This document shows positions 1-6,336 of a DNA stretch of 6,769 bases, piece by piece. Below the pieces are notes generated by a model. The model saw only the letters and a list, made by a program, of their open reading frames with translations, was not told the DNA's origin and ran no database searches. Position numbers and translations under genes: made by a program. The DNA is from Gammaproteobacteria bacterium CG22_combo_CG10-13_8_21_14_all_40_8 (GTDB lineage: Bacteria; Pseudomonadota; Gammaproteobacteria; Enterobacterales; GCA-002770795). Numbering within the stretch: the first letter of the stretch is position 1; each line of letters begins with the position of its first letter. The stretch is from positions 2,237-9,005 of the forward strand of contig PCTP01000243.1 of the NCBI GenBank assembly GCA_002770795.1, written 5' to 3'.

Positions 1-617
1 GCATTGGGTACAAATTTACTTTGTGGATAGGTTTTAATGAAGTTTTGATAGGCAAGTATCGCTTCAGCATAATTTTTATTGCGCACTAATGGGAAAATAA
101 GATTGTAGCTGTCTATGCCCTCATCCACTAATGTCGGATTGGTATTCTTAGCAGCTGGTGTTGTTGTTTCAGGTTTGTTACCAGTGGGGTTACCTTGATT
201 TGACACCATTTGCTTCGGTGGAGTTTGAGAAGCTGCGGTGCCTGAACTGATGGTAATGGGTAGTCCACCATCACCAGACAAAGCTAAAAGTTGTTCACGG
301 ACTTCAGATAACCGAGTATCTACATCTCGATAAATATCTCTTTGTCTATCCGTCAGTTGCTTAAGACTATATGAATGCTCTTCTTGTGTACCCCTCAATG
401 TGGCTAATTCCTGTTGAATATCAGAAATTTTATATTGAAGATTTACAAAAAGTTGATTTCGTTGTTGTAATTGGTTTTCTATTTGAGTCACTCTTTCCTC
501 AAGGGATAGAGGTCTTACAACATCTACAGCATCAGCGTTTAAAACTATAAAAGGGCTGGTGACCATGATCACCAACCCTACTAATGCGGACGTTTTAAAT
601 TGTCCGTTTCTCATCAT
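1..617 (-). CDS. cpoB: CpoB (YbgF), Tol-Pal-associated periplasmic coordinator, 3' end cut off by the window
   Basis: Translating the minus strand from 617 gives 205 residues that run off the window edge. The protein opens with a Sec signal peptide (basic start, hydrophobic residues 11-25) and a likely signal peptidase I site after A-D-A at 28-30. Residues 37-112 are rich in Q, E, L and R with heptad-like spacing, as in the trimerising coiled coil of CpoB. A flexible N/T/P/G-rich linker follows (about 115-160). From about 165 the motif YNLIFPLVRNKNYAEAILAY begins the first TPR repeat; the rest of the TPR domain is outside the window. The family acts in the periplasm, where it binds TolA and PBP1B and coordinates septal peptidoglycan synthesis with outer-membrane constriction. 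It starts 12 bp after pal. Two adjacent ATG codons (617 and 614) are possible; an AGG at 622-624 lies 4 or 7 nt away, so 614 is slightly better spaced. Identification is firm from motifs plus position. Confidence 0.95.
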   Translation of the reverse strand, partial: MMRNGQFKTSALVGLVIMVTSPFIVLNADAVDVVRPLSLEERVTQIENQLQQRNQLFVNLQYKISDIQQELATLRGTQEEHSYSLKQLTDRQRDIYRDVDTRLSEVREQLLALSGDGGLPITISSGTAASQTPPKQMVSNQGNPTGNKPETTTPAAKNTNPTLVDEGIDSYNLIFPLVRNKNYAEAILAYQNFIKTYPQSKFVPN

Positions 618-629
618 ATTACCTATCAA

Positions 630-1154
630 TTAAAGATTGTATTTGATTTCTACTCGACGATTTTTTGCCCAAGCTTCGTCATTGTGACCATCAGCGACTG
701 GACGCTCTTCACCATAACTCACTACTTCGATTTGACTGTTAGAAACGCCAAAACTACGGAACATATCGGCTAAAGCTTTAGCACGTTTTTCACCTAGAGC
801 GATATTGTATTCTGGAGTGCCACGTTCATCGGCATGGCCTTCTAACTTAACATTCACTGCAGGGTTTTTAGCTAAGAATTTAGCATGAGCCTCAATCAAT
901 TCACGGTACTCAGCTTTTAAGTCATATTTGTCTAGATCAAAATAAATGGTACGGTTAGCTCTAAAGGCCTGATCTTGTTGTAATGCGATTTCTTCAGCAG
1001 TCGGGCCTGTTGGTTCAACAACACCAGTTGTGCCTGTATCAGCAGTAGTGGTTTCTGCTGGAGCAGTGGCCTGTCCGCCGGTCGTTGTGGTACAAGATGC
1101 TAAAAATAAAGCAAAAAAGCTCAAAACCAAGGCTTTACAAGTAAGATTTTTCAT
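630..1154 (-). CDS. pal: Pal, peptidoglycan-associated outer-membrane lipoprotein
   Basis: Pal anchors the outer membrane to peptidoglycan and is the terminal partner of the Tol machine. The 174-residue product has a type II signal peptide with lipobox L-A-S-C, so Cys21 is the expected lipidated residue; position +2 is Thr rather than Asp, which fits outer-membrane sorting. Residues 22-52 form a T/A/G-rich linker. The OmpA-like domain spans about 69-172: YFDLDKYDLK at 71-80, the peptidoglycan-binding motif GHADERGTPEYN at 106-117 (Asp109), GEKRAKAL with Arg124, and NRRVEI at 165-170. Asp109 and Arg124 match the residues that hold the meso-diaminopimelate carboxylate in OmpA-type domains. Length is normal for the family. 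A strong Shine-Dalgarno supports the ATG at 1154. It lies between tolB (89 bp upstream) and cpoB (12 bp downstream), as in the canonical operon. Confidence 0.98.
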   Translation of the reverse strand: MKNLTCKALVLSFFALFLASCTTTTGGQATAPAETTTADTGTTGVVEPTGPTAEEIALQQDQAFRANRTIYFDLDKYDLKAEYRELIEAHAKFLAKNPAVNVKLEGHADERGTPEYNIALGEKRAKALADMFRSFGVSNSQIEVVSYGEERPVADGHNDEAWAKNRRVEIKYNL

Positions 1155-1243
1155 GGTATTCCCCTGTTAAGTTAATAAATTATTATTCTAACAACTTTTA
1201 TTTATAAATTTTCGTTACTTTTGTGACTGTTGTGTTTACATCA
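1155..1243 (-). other. tolB-pal intergenic leader, no clear promoter or terminator
   Basis: These 89 bp are the longest spacer inside the Tol-Pal block and are very AT-rich. On the minus strand there are -10-like strings (TATAAA at 1201-1206, TAGAAT at 1185-1190), but none has a recognisable -35 at 16-18 bp. There is no GC-rich stem followed by a T run, so no intrinsic terminator. Co-transcription of tolB and pal is the simplest reading; an internal promoter cannot be excluded. Confidence 0.4.
1159..1165 (-). promoter_or_regulatory. Shine-Dalgarno of pal
   Basis: AGGGGAA read on the minus strand, with its last G 6 nt from the ATG at 1154. It is the strongest ribosome-binding site in the window, consistent with Pal being the most abundant product of the cluster. 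Confidence 0.75.
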
Positions 1244-2620
1244 TTAATCTAAATAAGGCGACCAAGCTGGTGCCCTCACGTCTCCTTGATTACTCGCTGT
1301 TAAGATGGTTCTAAAGCGTCCATCCGTTGAAACTGCGGCCAAAACACGTCGCCCCCTTGACAATGTGGCATATATTATCATACTTCCATTCGGAGCAATA
1401 CTGGGAGATTCATCTAATTGTGTTTCTGTTAAGGGTTGAATTATACCTGATTTTTGATCGCGAATGGCAACATGAAAAATATTATTTTCACGATGGATCA
1501 GCACAATCTCCTTACCATCAGCTGTATAAGCAGCACCTGCATTGTAATCGCCATTAAAAGTCATGCGTTCTGGTGTTTTATCACCTAAGGCTATTTGATA
1601 AATTTGCGGCTTTCCACCTCGATCTGAGGTAAATATTAAATGTTGTCCATCTGGATGCCAGCTAGATTCTGTATCTATACCCCAATGATCGGTGATACGA
1701 GTTAAACGATTAGTGGCTAAATCTAGAATATAAATCTCAGGATTCCCATCCTTTGACAAGGTCATAGAAAGGCGCTTTCCATCAGGTGACCAAGCGGGTG
1801 CACCATTGATGCCTTTATAATTTGTCACGGCTCGGCGTTGGCCAGTATAAACATTTTGAATAAAAATTTGCGGTCTACCAGACTCAAAACTGACATAGGC
1901 CAATTGTGAGCCATCAGGTGACCAAGCTGGCGACATAATGGGTTGATTTGAAGCACGAATTAAATTTGGATTATAACCATCGGCATCTGAGACAAAGAGT
2001 TGATACTTATTTTTAGCACCTGGCTCTAGGTTAATGTACGCCAGTCGTGTTGAAAATGCGCCTCTGACACCTGTGAGCTTTTCATAAATAATATCAGCAA
2101 TTCTATGAGCATAGCGACGCATTGATGCAGCATTGACCTGACTGCTGCGTGCATCCAAAATCATTTGGGACTGGGTTTTGATGACGAGCTCACCATTCAA
2201 AATTTGTTGATTGGGTTGAATCTCCGGAGATGCGCTAAAAATATCTAATAGTTCAAAACTAATATTGTAAGTATCTGCCTCCACTTGCTGTATCTGACCC
2301 ACAACGACATTTTCAATACCACGACTTTTCCATTTTTCCAGGTGTACATCGCCTGAGTTAAAGGGAGTCTCGGGCAAATCAGCTAAAGGAGTTGGGCGAA
2401 AACGACCACTGCGTTGCAAATCACTAAAAATAATCTGAGAAATATTTTGTGGAAGTGCTCCAGTCCCTTGAAATTTAAAAGGGATAATAGCAATTGGCCT
2501 AGCATTATCAGCGCCTTTAGTAATTTCTATTTCCAAAATTGCTTGAGCCGATAAAGGCAATAGCGTCAAAAATACTAAGCTCAGTAAATAAAATCGAGAG
2601 GTTTTTGGGAAATATTTCAT
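1244..2620 (-). CDS. tolB: TolB, periplasmic beta-propeller of the Tol-Pal system
   Basis: TolB is a soluble periplasmic protein that binds Pal and TolA, relaying TolQRA energy to release Pal from or recruit it to the septum. The 458-residue product has a Sec signal peptide ending A-Q-A at 25-27. The alpha/beta N-terminal domain follows (about 30-187, RPIAIIPFKFQGTG at 41-54, ending in YEKLTGVRGAF). The C-terminal six-bladed propeller (about 190-458) shows repeated blade motifs: PAWSPDG at 231-237 and 275-281, SSWHPDG at 319-325, TADGK at 366-370, APNGS at 409-413 and PAWSPYLD at the C-terminus. Two blades share an identical 17-nt stretch in the DNA. It is about 28 residues longer than E. coli TolB, mainly through an insertion around residues 132-160. 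An in-frame stop (that of tolA) lies 9 nt upstream of the ATG, which fixes the start. It follows tolA by 6 nt. Confidence 0.97.
   Translation of the reverse strand: MKYFPKTSRFYLLSLVFLTLLPLSAQAILEIEITKGADNARPIAIIPFKFQGTGALPQNISQIIFSDLQRSGRFRPTPLADLPETPFNSGDVHLEKWKSRGIENVVVGQIQQVEADTYNISFELLDIFSASPEIQPNQQILNGELVIKTQSQMILDARSSQVNAASMRRYAHRIADIIYEKLTGVRGAFSTRLAYINLEPGAKNKYQLFVSDADGYNPNLIRASNQPIMSPAWSPDGSQLAYVSFESGRPQIFIQNVYTGQRRAVTNYKGINGAPAWSPDGKRLSMTLSKDGNPEIYILDLATNRLTRITDHWGIDTESSWHPDGQHLIFTSDRGGKPQIYQIALGDKTPERMTFNGDYNAGAAYTADGKEIVLIHRENNIFHVAIRDQKSGIIQPLTETQLDESPSIAPNGSMIIYATLSRGRRVLAAVSTDGRFRTILTASNQGDVRAPAWSPYLD
1779..1795. repeat. 17-bp direct repeat, copy 1 (TolB blade motif)
   Basis: This 17-mer (CCATCAGGTGACCAAGC on the plus strand) is identical to 1911-1927. 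On the coding strand both encode the A-W-S-P-D-G motif of successive TolB propeller blades, so it reflects protein repeats and is not a separate DNA element. Confidence 0.8.
1911..1927. repeat. 17-bp direct repeat, copy 2 (TolB blade motif)
   Basis: Second copy of the identical 17-mer at 1779-1795, one propeller blade (132 bp, 44 codons) away and in the same reading frame of tolB. Confidence 0.8.
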
Positions 2621-2626
2621 AAAGAA

Positions 2627-3571
2627 TTAATTTACTCCTGGAACAATTTTATTGAGTTTGAGTCGAATATCTCTAAGCTTTGCAAACACATCTTTATCCT
2701 GAGATACGGGCAAAGGCTCGGATTTTTTAACTGCGATTAAGGCATCGCGACAAGCAATATCAGCACCCTCAATACAATTCGCATCAATCACTAAACCACC
2801 GGGAGCCAGTCGTAATCTGACCACGGCATCCACGCCTTCGTTGAGATTTCCACGAATTGTATCACGGATCCAAAGTTGGTATTTTTCCACTTCTGAGATA
2901 ACAAATTTCTGATGCTCAGCGGTAATGGCTTTTTGTTCTTCTAGCATCTGCTGTTCTAATTCTTGCTGACGCTTGCGATTAAGCTCGTCTTGCTCTCTTT
3001 TCTGAGCAAGAACTTTAGCTTTGGCCTCTTCAACTTCACGTTCTTTACGTTTTTGTTCTAACAAGAGGCTTTCTTGCTTATTTTTTTCTGTGGCACGTTG
3101 TGCCGCTTGTTCTTGTTCAATACGTTCTTTTTCTGCTAATAGGCGTTTTTTCTCTTCTTCTAATGCTTTAGCCTTGGCATCCTTTCGCTTTTTTTCAGAT
3201 TCTTTGGCTTCTTCATCAGCTTTTTTACGCTGTGTGATGGCATTTTGGGTTTTCGCACTTTCTCTTCTTTGTTTGGCCTCTAATTCTGCCAGCTTTTTCT
3301 CAAGAGCGCGTCGTCTGTCTTCTTCAGCCTGTTTTTTTTTGCGTATCCTGTTGGCTAAATCATCCACTTGTTTACTATCAATCGCCACAGTTTCGGCTGG
3401 TTTATAATGATTTTGCTGTTTTTTATTTTCACTAAAATTGGTGGGCACAATCAAGGAATTTTGCTGCGGTTTTTCAGTTAAAAAATCCGCATTAAAAAGC
3501 ACCAGAGCAATTAACCCAAGATGAAGTAAAATGGAAGATGTGATGGGAATGAAAAGAGCGTGCTGTTTCAC
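2627..3571 (-). CDS. tolA: TolA, inner-membrane-anchored trans-periplasmic energy transducer
   Basis: TolA uses proton-motive force harvested by TolQR to contact TolB/Pal at the outer membrane. The 314-residue product has three domains. Domain I is a single N-terminal membrane helix (about 8-27) containing Ser13 and His17, matching the S-x3-H motif that couples TolA to TolQR. Domain II (about 70-225) is a long Lys/Glu/Ala/Arg/Gln-rich helix or coiled coil. Domain III (about 226-314) contains VRLRLAPGGLVIDAN and the C-terminal helix, as in TolA C-terminal domains. It is shorter than E. coli TolA (421 aa), mostly through a shorter domain II. The start is GTG at 3571, overlapping the tolR stop as GTGA and preceded by a good Shine-Dalgarno. 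Odd points are an A9 homopolymer at codons 78-80 and cysteines at 266 and 274, differently placed from E. coli. Its place between tolR and tolB is canonical. Confidence 0.96.
   Translation of the reverse strand: MKQHALFIPITSSILLHLGLIALVLFNADFLTEKPQQNSLIVPTNFSENKKQQNHYKPAETVAIDSKQVDDLANRIRKKKQAEEDRRRALEKKLAELEAKQRRESAKTQNAITQRKKADEEAKESEKKRKDAKAKALEEEKKRLLAEKERIEQEQAAQRATEKNKQESLLLEQKRKEREVEEAKAKVLAQKREQDELNRKRQQELEQQMLEEQKAITAEHQKFVISEVEKYQLWIRDTIRGNLNEGVDAVVRLRLAPGGLVIDANCIEGADIACRDALIAVKKSEPLPVSQDKDVFAKLRDIRLKLNKIVPGVN
2635..2639 (-). promoter_or_regulatory. Distant Shine-Dalgarno candidate for tolB, inside the tolA end
   Basis: AGGAG on the minus strand lies in the last codons of tolA, 14 nt before the tolB ATG. 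This is longer than usual spacing, and no nearer site is visible. tolA and tolB are in the same frame with only TAA and two codons between them, so re-initiation by ribosomes finishing tolA is likely to matter. Confidence 0.4.
3332..3340 (-). repeat. A9 homopolymer within tolA
   Basis: Nine consecutive T on the plus strand are nine A in the tolA message, reading as three Lys codons (78-80) at the start of the coiled coil. Adding one A would reach a TGA within about six codons. Such tracts are prone to slippage in replication, transcription and sequencing. Confidence 0.9.
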
Positions 3572-3996
3572 TTTTTGCTCTCCCCAGGCTCTACCATTAA
3601 ACTGGTATTGTCGACACCAGATTGCTGCAGCGCGACAAACAACTCCACCACTTGACCATAAGGGATAGTTTTATCACCGTTGACATACACGGCCACTTTA
3701 GGAGAAACCTGACGATGCGCTTTTACTAATGTTACTAATTGACCCAAACTAATAGCCTGATCCTGAGTATCACCAACGGTTAAAAAATAGTGACCATCTT
3801 TATTAATAGAAGCAATTAAGGGTGTTTCCGCATCAGTAGACAACGGCTCGCCCTCTGCTTGCGGCAAATCTACCTTTACCCCCGCAGTAATTAGCGGTGC
3901 TGTAATCATAAAAATGACGAGTAACACCAACATCACATCAATGTAGGGCACCACATTAATTTCTGAAACAGGTTTTCTGCGTTTTTTTAACTCCAT
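3568..3996 (-). CDS. tolR: TolR, ExbD-family stator subunit of the Tol motor
   Basis: TolR forms, with TolQ, the proton channel and stator that powers TolA; its periplasmic domain can bind peptidoglycan. The 142-residue product matches the family length and layout: a short basic cytoplasmic segment (1-10), one transmembrane helix (about 18-40), and a periplasmic ExbD/TolR domain. The key helix reads EINVVPYIDVMLVLLVIFMI (12-31), and Asp20 is the equivalent of the essential membrane aspartate (Asp23 in E. coli TolR). The C-terminal part contains VYVNGDKTIPYGQVVELF, typical of the domain. The ATG lies 3 nt after the tolQ stop; an AAGGA about 12 nt upstream is a rather distant Shine-Dalgarno, so translational coupling to tolQ is plausible. 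It overlaps tolA by 4 nt. ExbD is the only close alternative, and the operon context decides for TolR. Confidence 0.97.
   Translation of the reverse strand: MELKKRRKPVSEINVVPYIDVMLVLLVIFMITAPLITAGVKVDLPQAEGEPLSTDAETPLIASINKDGHYFLTVGDTQDQAISLGQLVTLVKAHRQVSPKVAVYVNGDKTIPYGQVVELFVALQQSGVDNTSLMVEPGESKK
3578..3585 (-). promoter_or_regulatory. Shine-Dalgarno supporting the GTG start of tolA
   Basis: GGGGAGAG on the minus strand, 6 nt before the GTG at 3571. It lies within the tolR end and supports the GTG start that overlaps the tolR stop codon. Confidence 0.65.
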
Positions 3997-3999
3997 GAC

Positions 4000-4740
4000 T
4001 TAAATTCGTCCTTGAGCCGCGCTCATTTCTTCTTCGGTATGAGCAGGAATAGAAGTAGCGGTATTTTTACTATGAGCTTTACGATGTAGCAGACCTGAGA
4101 ATTCTTCAAAGAAATAACGATACTGATTTTCTAACTTTTCTAAACCAGCACTATAGCGGTTATAGGCAATTACCGCAGGAATAGCCGCAAACAAACCCAT
4201 CGCTGTCGCCACTAAAGCCTCTGCAATACCGGGAGCAACCATGGCAAGAGTGGCTTGTTTAACACTGCCTAAAGAGATAAAAGAATGCATAATACCCCAA
4301 ACTGTACCAAACAATCCGACATAGGGAGAGACTGATCCAATGGTGGCTAATAATGACAATCCGCCTTCCAAATCATCCATCTCTCTGGAAAAGGTGACGC
4401 GCATAGAACGTTGTGTTCCATCCATCACCGCATCGCCTGAAACACCTTCTTGCTTACGCAAGCGCATAAATTCGCCATAACCCGAGTGAAAAACCTTTTC
4501 CAATCCTGTGAGGCTATCTCTTCGATGGGCGAGAGCCGCATAGAGCTTATTCAGATCAATACCAGACCAAAATTTTGCTTCAAACTCTCGAGCACTAAAA
4601 GCAGCAGACTTATAAAGTCGGCTTTTTTGTACAATAATGGTCCATGATACGACGGATGAAAACAGTAATAATCCCATAATAATTTGCACCAATAAGCTGG
4701 CGTTTAAAAAGAGATCGACAATGGAAAGCTCAGATGTCAC
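4000..4740 (-). CDS. tolQ: TolQ, MotA/TolQ/ExbB-family proton channel subunit
   Basis: TolQ is the multi-pass inner-membrane subunit that forms the Tol motor channel with TolR. The 246-residue product has three transmembrane segments: about 16-37, about 128-155 and about 170-193, separated by a large cytoplasmic loop (38-127). Diagnostic stretches are SPYVGLFGTVWGIMHSF and KQATLAMVAPGIAEALVATA (161-180); Thr146 and Thr179 match the conserved threonines of the channel (Thr145 and Thr178 in E. coli). It is about 16 residues longer than E. coli TolQ, through a hydrophilic C-terminal tail rich in Ala, Glu, Ser and Thr. The start is GTG at 4740, inside the ybgC end (11-nt overlap), with GAGGA 8 nt upstream; it begins at the same point as E. 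coli TolQ, which supports the choice. tolR follows after 3 nt. Confidence 0.97.
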   Translation of the reverse strand: MTSELSIVDLFLNASLLVQIIMGLLLFSSVVSWTIIVQKSRLYKSAAFSAREFEAKFWSGIDLNKLYAALAHRRDSLTGLEKVFHSGYGEFMRLRKQEGVSGDAVMDGTQRSMRVTFSREMDDLEGGLSLLATIGSVSPYVGLFGTVWGIMHSFISLGSVKQATLAMVAPGIAEALVATAMGLFAAIPAVIAYNRYSAGLEKLENQYRYFFEEFSGLLHRKAHSKNTATSIPAHTEEEMSAAQGRI

Positions 4741-5140
4741 AGGTTAAATCCTCAAGTAAATTGGGGGGGAAAGTTCGGGGGCTCATGGTATCTAAGTTTA
4801 CACAAGCCACTTTAATGGAGGCTTGTGACAACAAATGGTTATTGTTCTGTTTTAGGGTAATCTTTTGCTCAAACTGTAAACTTGCATGGCCAATTTTCAT
4901 GAGTTGGCAACTCACTATGAGTTCATCATTAAATCGTGCAGGTTTTTTAAATTGGATGTCGGCACTCACCACGGCAAAGGCAATATTTTGTGCTAAAAGT
5001 TGGGGTTGTTCACAACCAATACTTCTCAACCATTCGGTGCGAGCACGCTCCATAAATTTCAAATAATTGGCATGGTAGACAATTCCGCCAACATCGGTAT
5101 CTTCATAGTAGACTCGTATTGATGTAGAAAAGTGCCTCAT
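4730..5140 (-). CDS. ybgC: YbgC, Tol-Pal-associated acyl-CoA thioesterase
   Basis: YbgC is a small cytoplasmic hot-dog-fold thioesterase (4-hydroxybenzoyl-CoA thioesterase family) that hydrolyses acyl-CoA and is linked to phospholipid metabolism; it is the first gene of the tol cluster in many proteobacteria. The 136-residue product carries the family signature VYYEDTDVGGIVYHANYLKF (10-29), with catalytic Asp16 and the conserved His23, followed by ERARTEWL. Length is normal. The ATG at 5140 is 38 bp after the ruvB stop; the only upstream purine stretch (AAGAGAAAA) is a weak, slightly distant Shine-Dalgarno. The last codons overlap tolQ by 11 nt, so translation of the two is probably coupled. 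A C7 tract sits a few codons before the end. Confidence 0.96.
   Translation of the reverse strand: MRHFSTSIRVYYEDTDVGGIVYHANYLKFMERARTEWLRSIGCEQPQLLAQNIAFAVVSADIQFKKPARFNDELIVSCQLMKIGHASLQFEQKITLKQNNNHLLSQASIKVACVNLDTMSPRTFPPNLLEDLTCDI
4749..4753 (-). promoter_or_regulatory. Shine-Dalgarno supporting the GTG start of tolQ
   Basis: GAGGA on the minus strand, 8 nt before the GTG at 4740 and inside the final codons of ybgC. It favours the GTG that overlaps ybgC over any downstream start. Confidence 0.65.
4763..4769 (-). repeat. C7 homopolymer near the ybgC 3' end
   Basis: Seven G on the plus strand are seven C in the ybgC message (T-F-P-P-N). It is unusual in this AT-rich sequence. Gain or loss of one base would change only the last dozen residues of YbgC and move its stop relative to the tolQ start. 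Confidence 0.85.
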
Positions 5141-5178
5141 CGTTTAAATATTTTCTCTTATTTTTATCTCAATTAAAT
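5141..5178 (-). other. ruvB-ybgC spacer
   Basis: This 38-bp spacer is almost entirely A/T on both strands. It has no stem-loop with a T run, so no intrinsic terminator. A TTGAGA with a poor -10 (TATTTA, 16-bp spacer) can be drawn, but it would put the transcription start at or after the ybgC ATG, so I do not call it a ybgC promoter. Read-through from ruvB into the tol genes is likely. Confidence 0.4.
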
Positions 5179-6192
5179 CTATGATTGATGATTGGGTGGT
5201 GTTAAACCAAAATGTTGATAAGCTTTTAGCGTGGCGATTCGCCCTCTTGGAGTGCGCACAATAAAACCCTGCTGTATCAAAAAAGGTTCTAGAACTTCGT
5301 CAATAGTGTCTTTTTCTTCCCCTATGGATGCCGCTAAGCTGTCAAGACCCACTGGGCCACCATCAAATTTTTGCATCATGGCCAAGAGTAGTTTTTTATC
5401 CATGGTGTCAAACCCCTGGTGATCAACATCCAGCATATCCAATGCACCACTGGCGGTTATCGCATCAATAATGCCATTGCCTTTTACTTCGGCGTAATCT
5501 CGTACTCTTCTTAATAAACGATTTGAGATTCGAGGCGTTCCTCTGGAGCGCCTTGCCACTTCGTAACAACCCTCGGGATCAACTTGTAGTCCCAGTTTTC
5601 CAGCTGAGCGTTTAACGATGCCGGCTAAATCTTGAATATTATAAAATTCTAACCGTTGCACAATCCCAAAACGATCTCTTAAAGGCGACGTCAATAAACC
5701 TGCTCGTGTTGTGGCACCTACAAGGGTAAATGGTGGCAGTTCTAATTTTAATGAACGCGCCGCAGGCCCTTCGCCAATCATAATATCCAACTGGTAATCT
5801 TCCATGGCGGGGTATAAAACCTCCTCCACCACAGGACTTAAGCGATGTATTTCATCAATAAACAACACATCATTGGGTTGAAGGTTGGTTAATAATGCCG
5901 CCAAATCACCCGCTTTTTCAATCACTGGACCAGATGTGGACTTTAATCCAACCCCCATTTCATTGGCAATAATGTGAGATAATGTGGTTTTTCCGAGGCC
6001 AGGTGGGCCAAAAATTAAGGTATGATCGAGGGGCTCATGGCGATTTCTGGCCGCATTAATGAATATCTCCATCTGCTGGCGTACTTGTTCTTGACCATGA
6101 TAATCGCAAAGATAGAGTGGCCGTATCGCTCGATCGACTCGCTCTTCTTCTATTTCAGGAGCACTGGAAATAATGCGTTCACTTTCAATCAT
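5179..6192 (-). CDS. ruvB: RuvB, Holliday-junction branch-migration ATPase
   Basis: RuvB is the AAA+ hexameric motor that, with RuvA, drives branch migration of Holliday junctions in recombinational repair. The 337-residue product is full length. The AAA+ core shows Walker A GPPGLGKT (62-69), Walker B LFIDEIH (110-116; Asp113, Glu114), sensor 1 GATTRAG (159-165), the arginine finger Arg174 in SPLRDRFG, and a sensor 2 segment [12 protein letters not shown] (218-229). The C-terminal winged-helix DNA-binding domain (about 260-333) includes [19 protein letters not shown] and RTPRGR (313-318). The start MIESERIIS matches the family N-terminus, so the ATG at 6192 is secure, though only a weak GAAAAG precedes it. 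Unusually, a 219-bp spacer separates it from ruvA. No missing catalytic residues were seen. Confidence 0.98.
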   Translation of the reverse strand: MIESERIISSAPEIEEERVDRAIRPLYLCDYHGQEQVRQQMEIFINAARNRHEPLDHTLIFGPPGLGKTTLSHIIANEMGVGLKSTSGPVIEKAGDLAALLTNLQPNDVLFIDEIHRLSPVVEEVLYPAMEDYQLDIMIGEGPAARSLKLELPPFTLVGATTRAGLLTSPLRDRFGIVQRLEFYNIQDLAGIVKRSAGKLGLQVDPEGCYEVARRSRGTPRISNRLLRRVRDYAEVKGNGIIDAITASGALDMLDVDHQGFDTMDKKLLLAMMQKFDGGPVGLDSLAASIGEEKDTIDEVLEPFLIQQGFIVRTPRGRIATLKAYQHFGLTPPNHQS

Positions 6193-6307
6193 GGCTTTTC
6201 AAATTTATCAGTACATCTTTGGGTGAGAAAATGGGTAATCCCAATTTTAACTCAATGGAAGTCAACATTTTTTAGCTTGTTGATTGTTTGGTTAATAATA
6301 CTGCGCT

Positions 6308-6336
6308 ATTTAAACAAGTGCAGCGGCATGACTCAA
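6308..6336 (-). promoter_or_regulatory. Weak sigma-70-like promoter candidate upstream of ruvB
   Basis: On the minus strand TTGAGT (6331-6336) and TTAAAT (6308-6313) are separated by exactly 17 bp, each matching four of six consensus bases. It could give ruvB and the tol genes a promoter of their own within the ruvA-ruvB spacer. In AT-rich DNA such matches arise by chance, so this is a guess. Confidence 0.25.

Noticed and set aside
1155..1243. Promoter for pal in the tolB-pal spacer
   Set aside because: Several -10-like strings occur, but none has a -35 at a proper distance; in such AT-rich DNA they are uninformative.
1327..1557. Plus-strand ORF of 76 codons opposite tolB
   Set aside because: Antisense of the TolB propeller coding region; no support of its own.
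3021..3407. Plus-strand ORF of 128 codons, rich in Ser, Ala, Phe and Leu
   Set aside because: It is the antisense of the Lys/Glu/Ala-rich TolA coiled coil; its composition is explained entirely by complementing those codons, and tolA is certain.
4734..5066. Plus-strand ORF of 110 codons opposite ybgC
   Set aside because: Antisense of a firmly identified gene, with no motif and no context.
6193..6220. Possible LexA (SOS) box just upstream of ruvB, beginning TACTG
   Set aside because: Only one half-site is present; the matching CAGTA half is missing. The usual SOS box of ruvAB would lie upstream of ruvA, outside the window.
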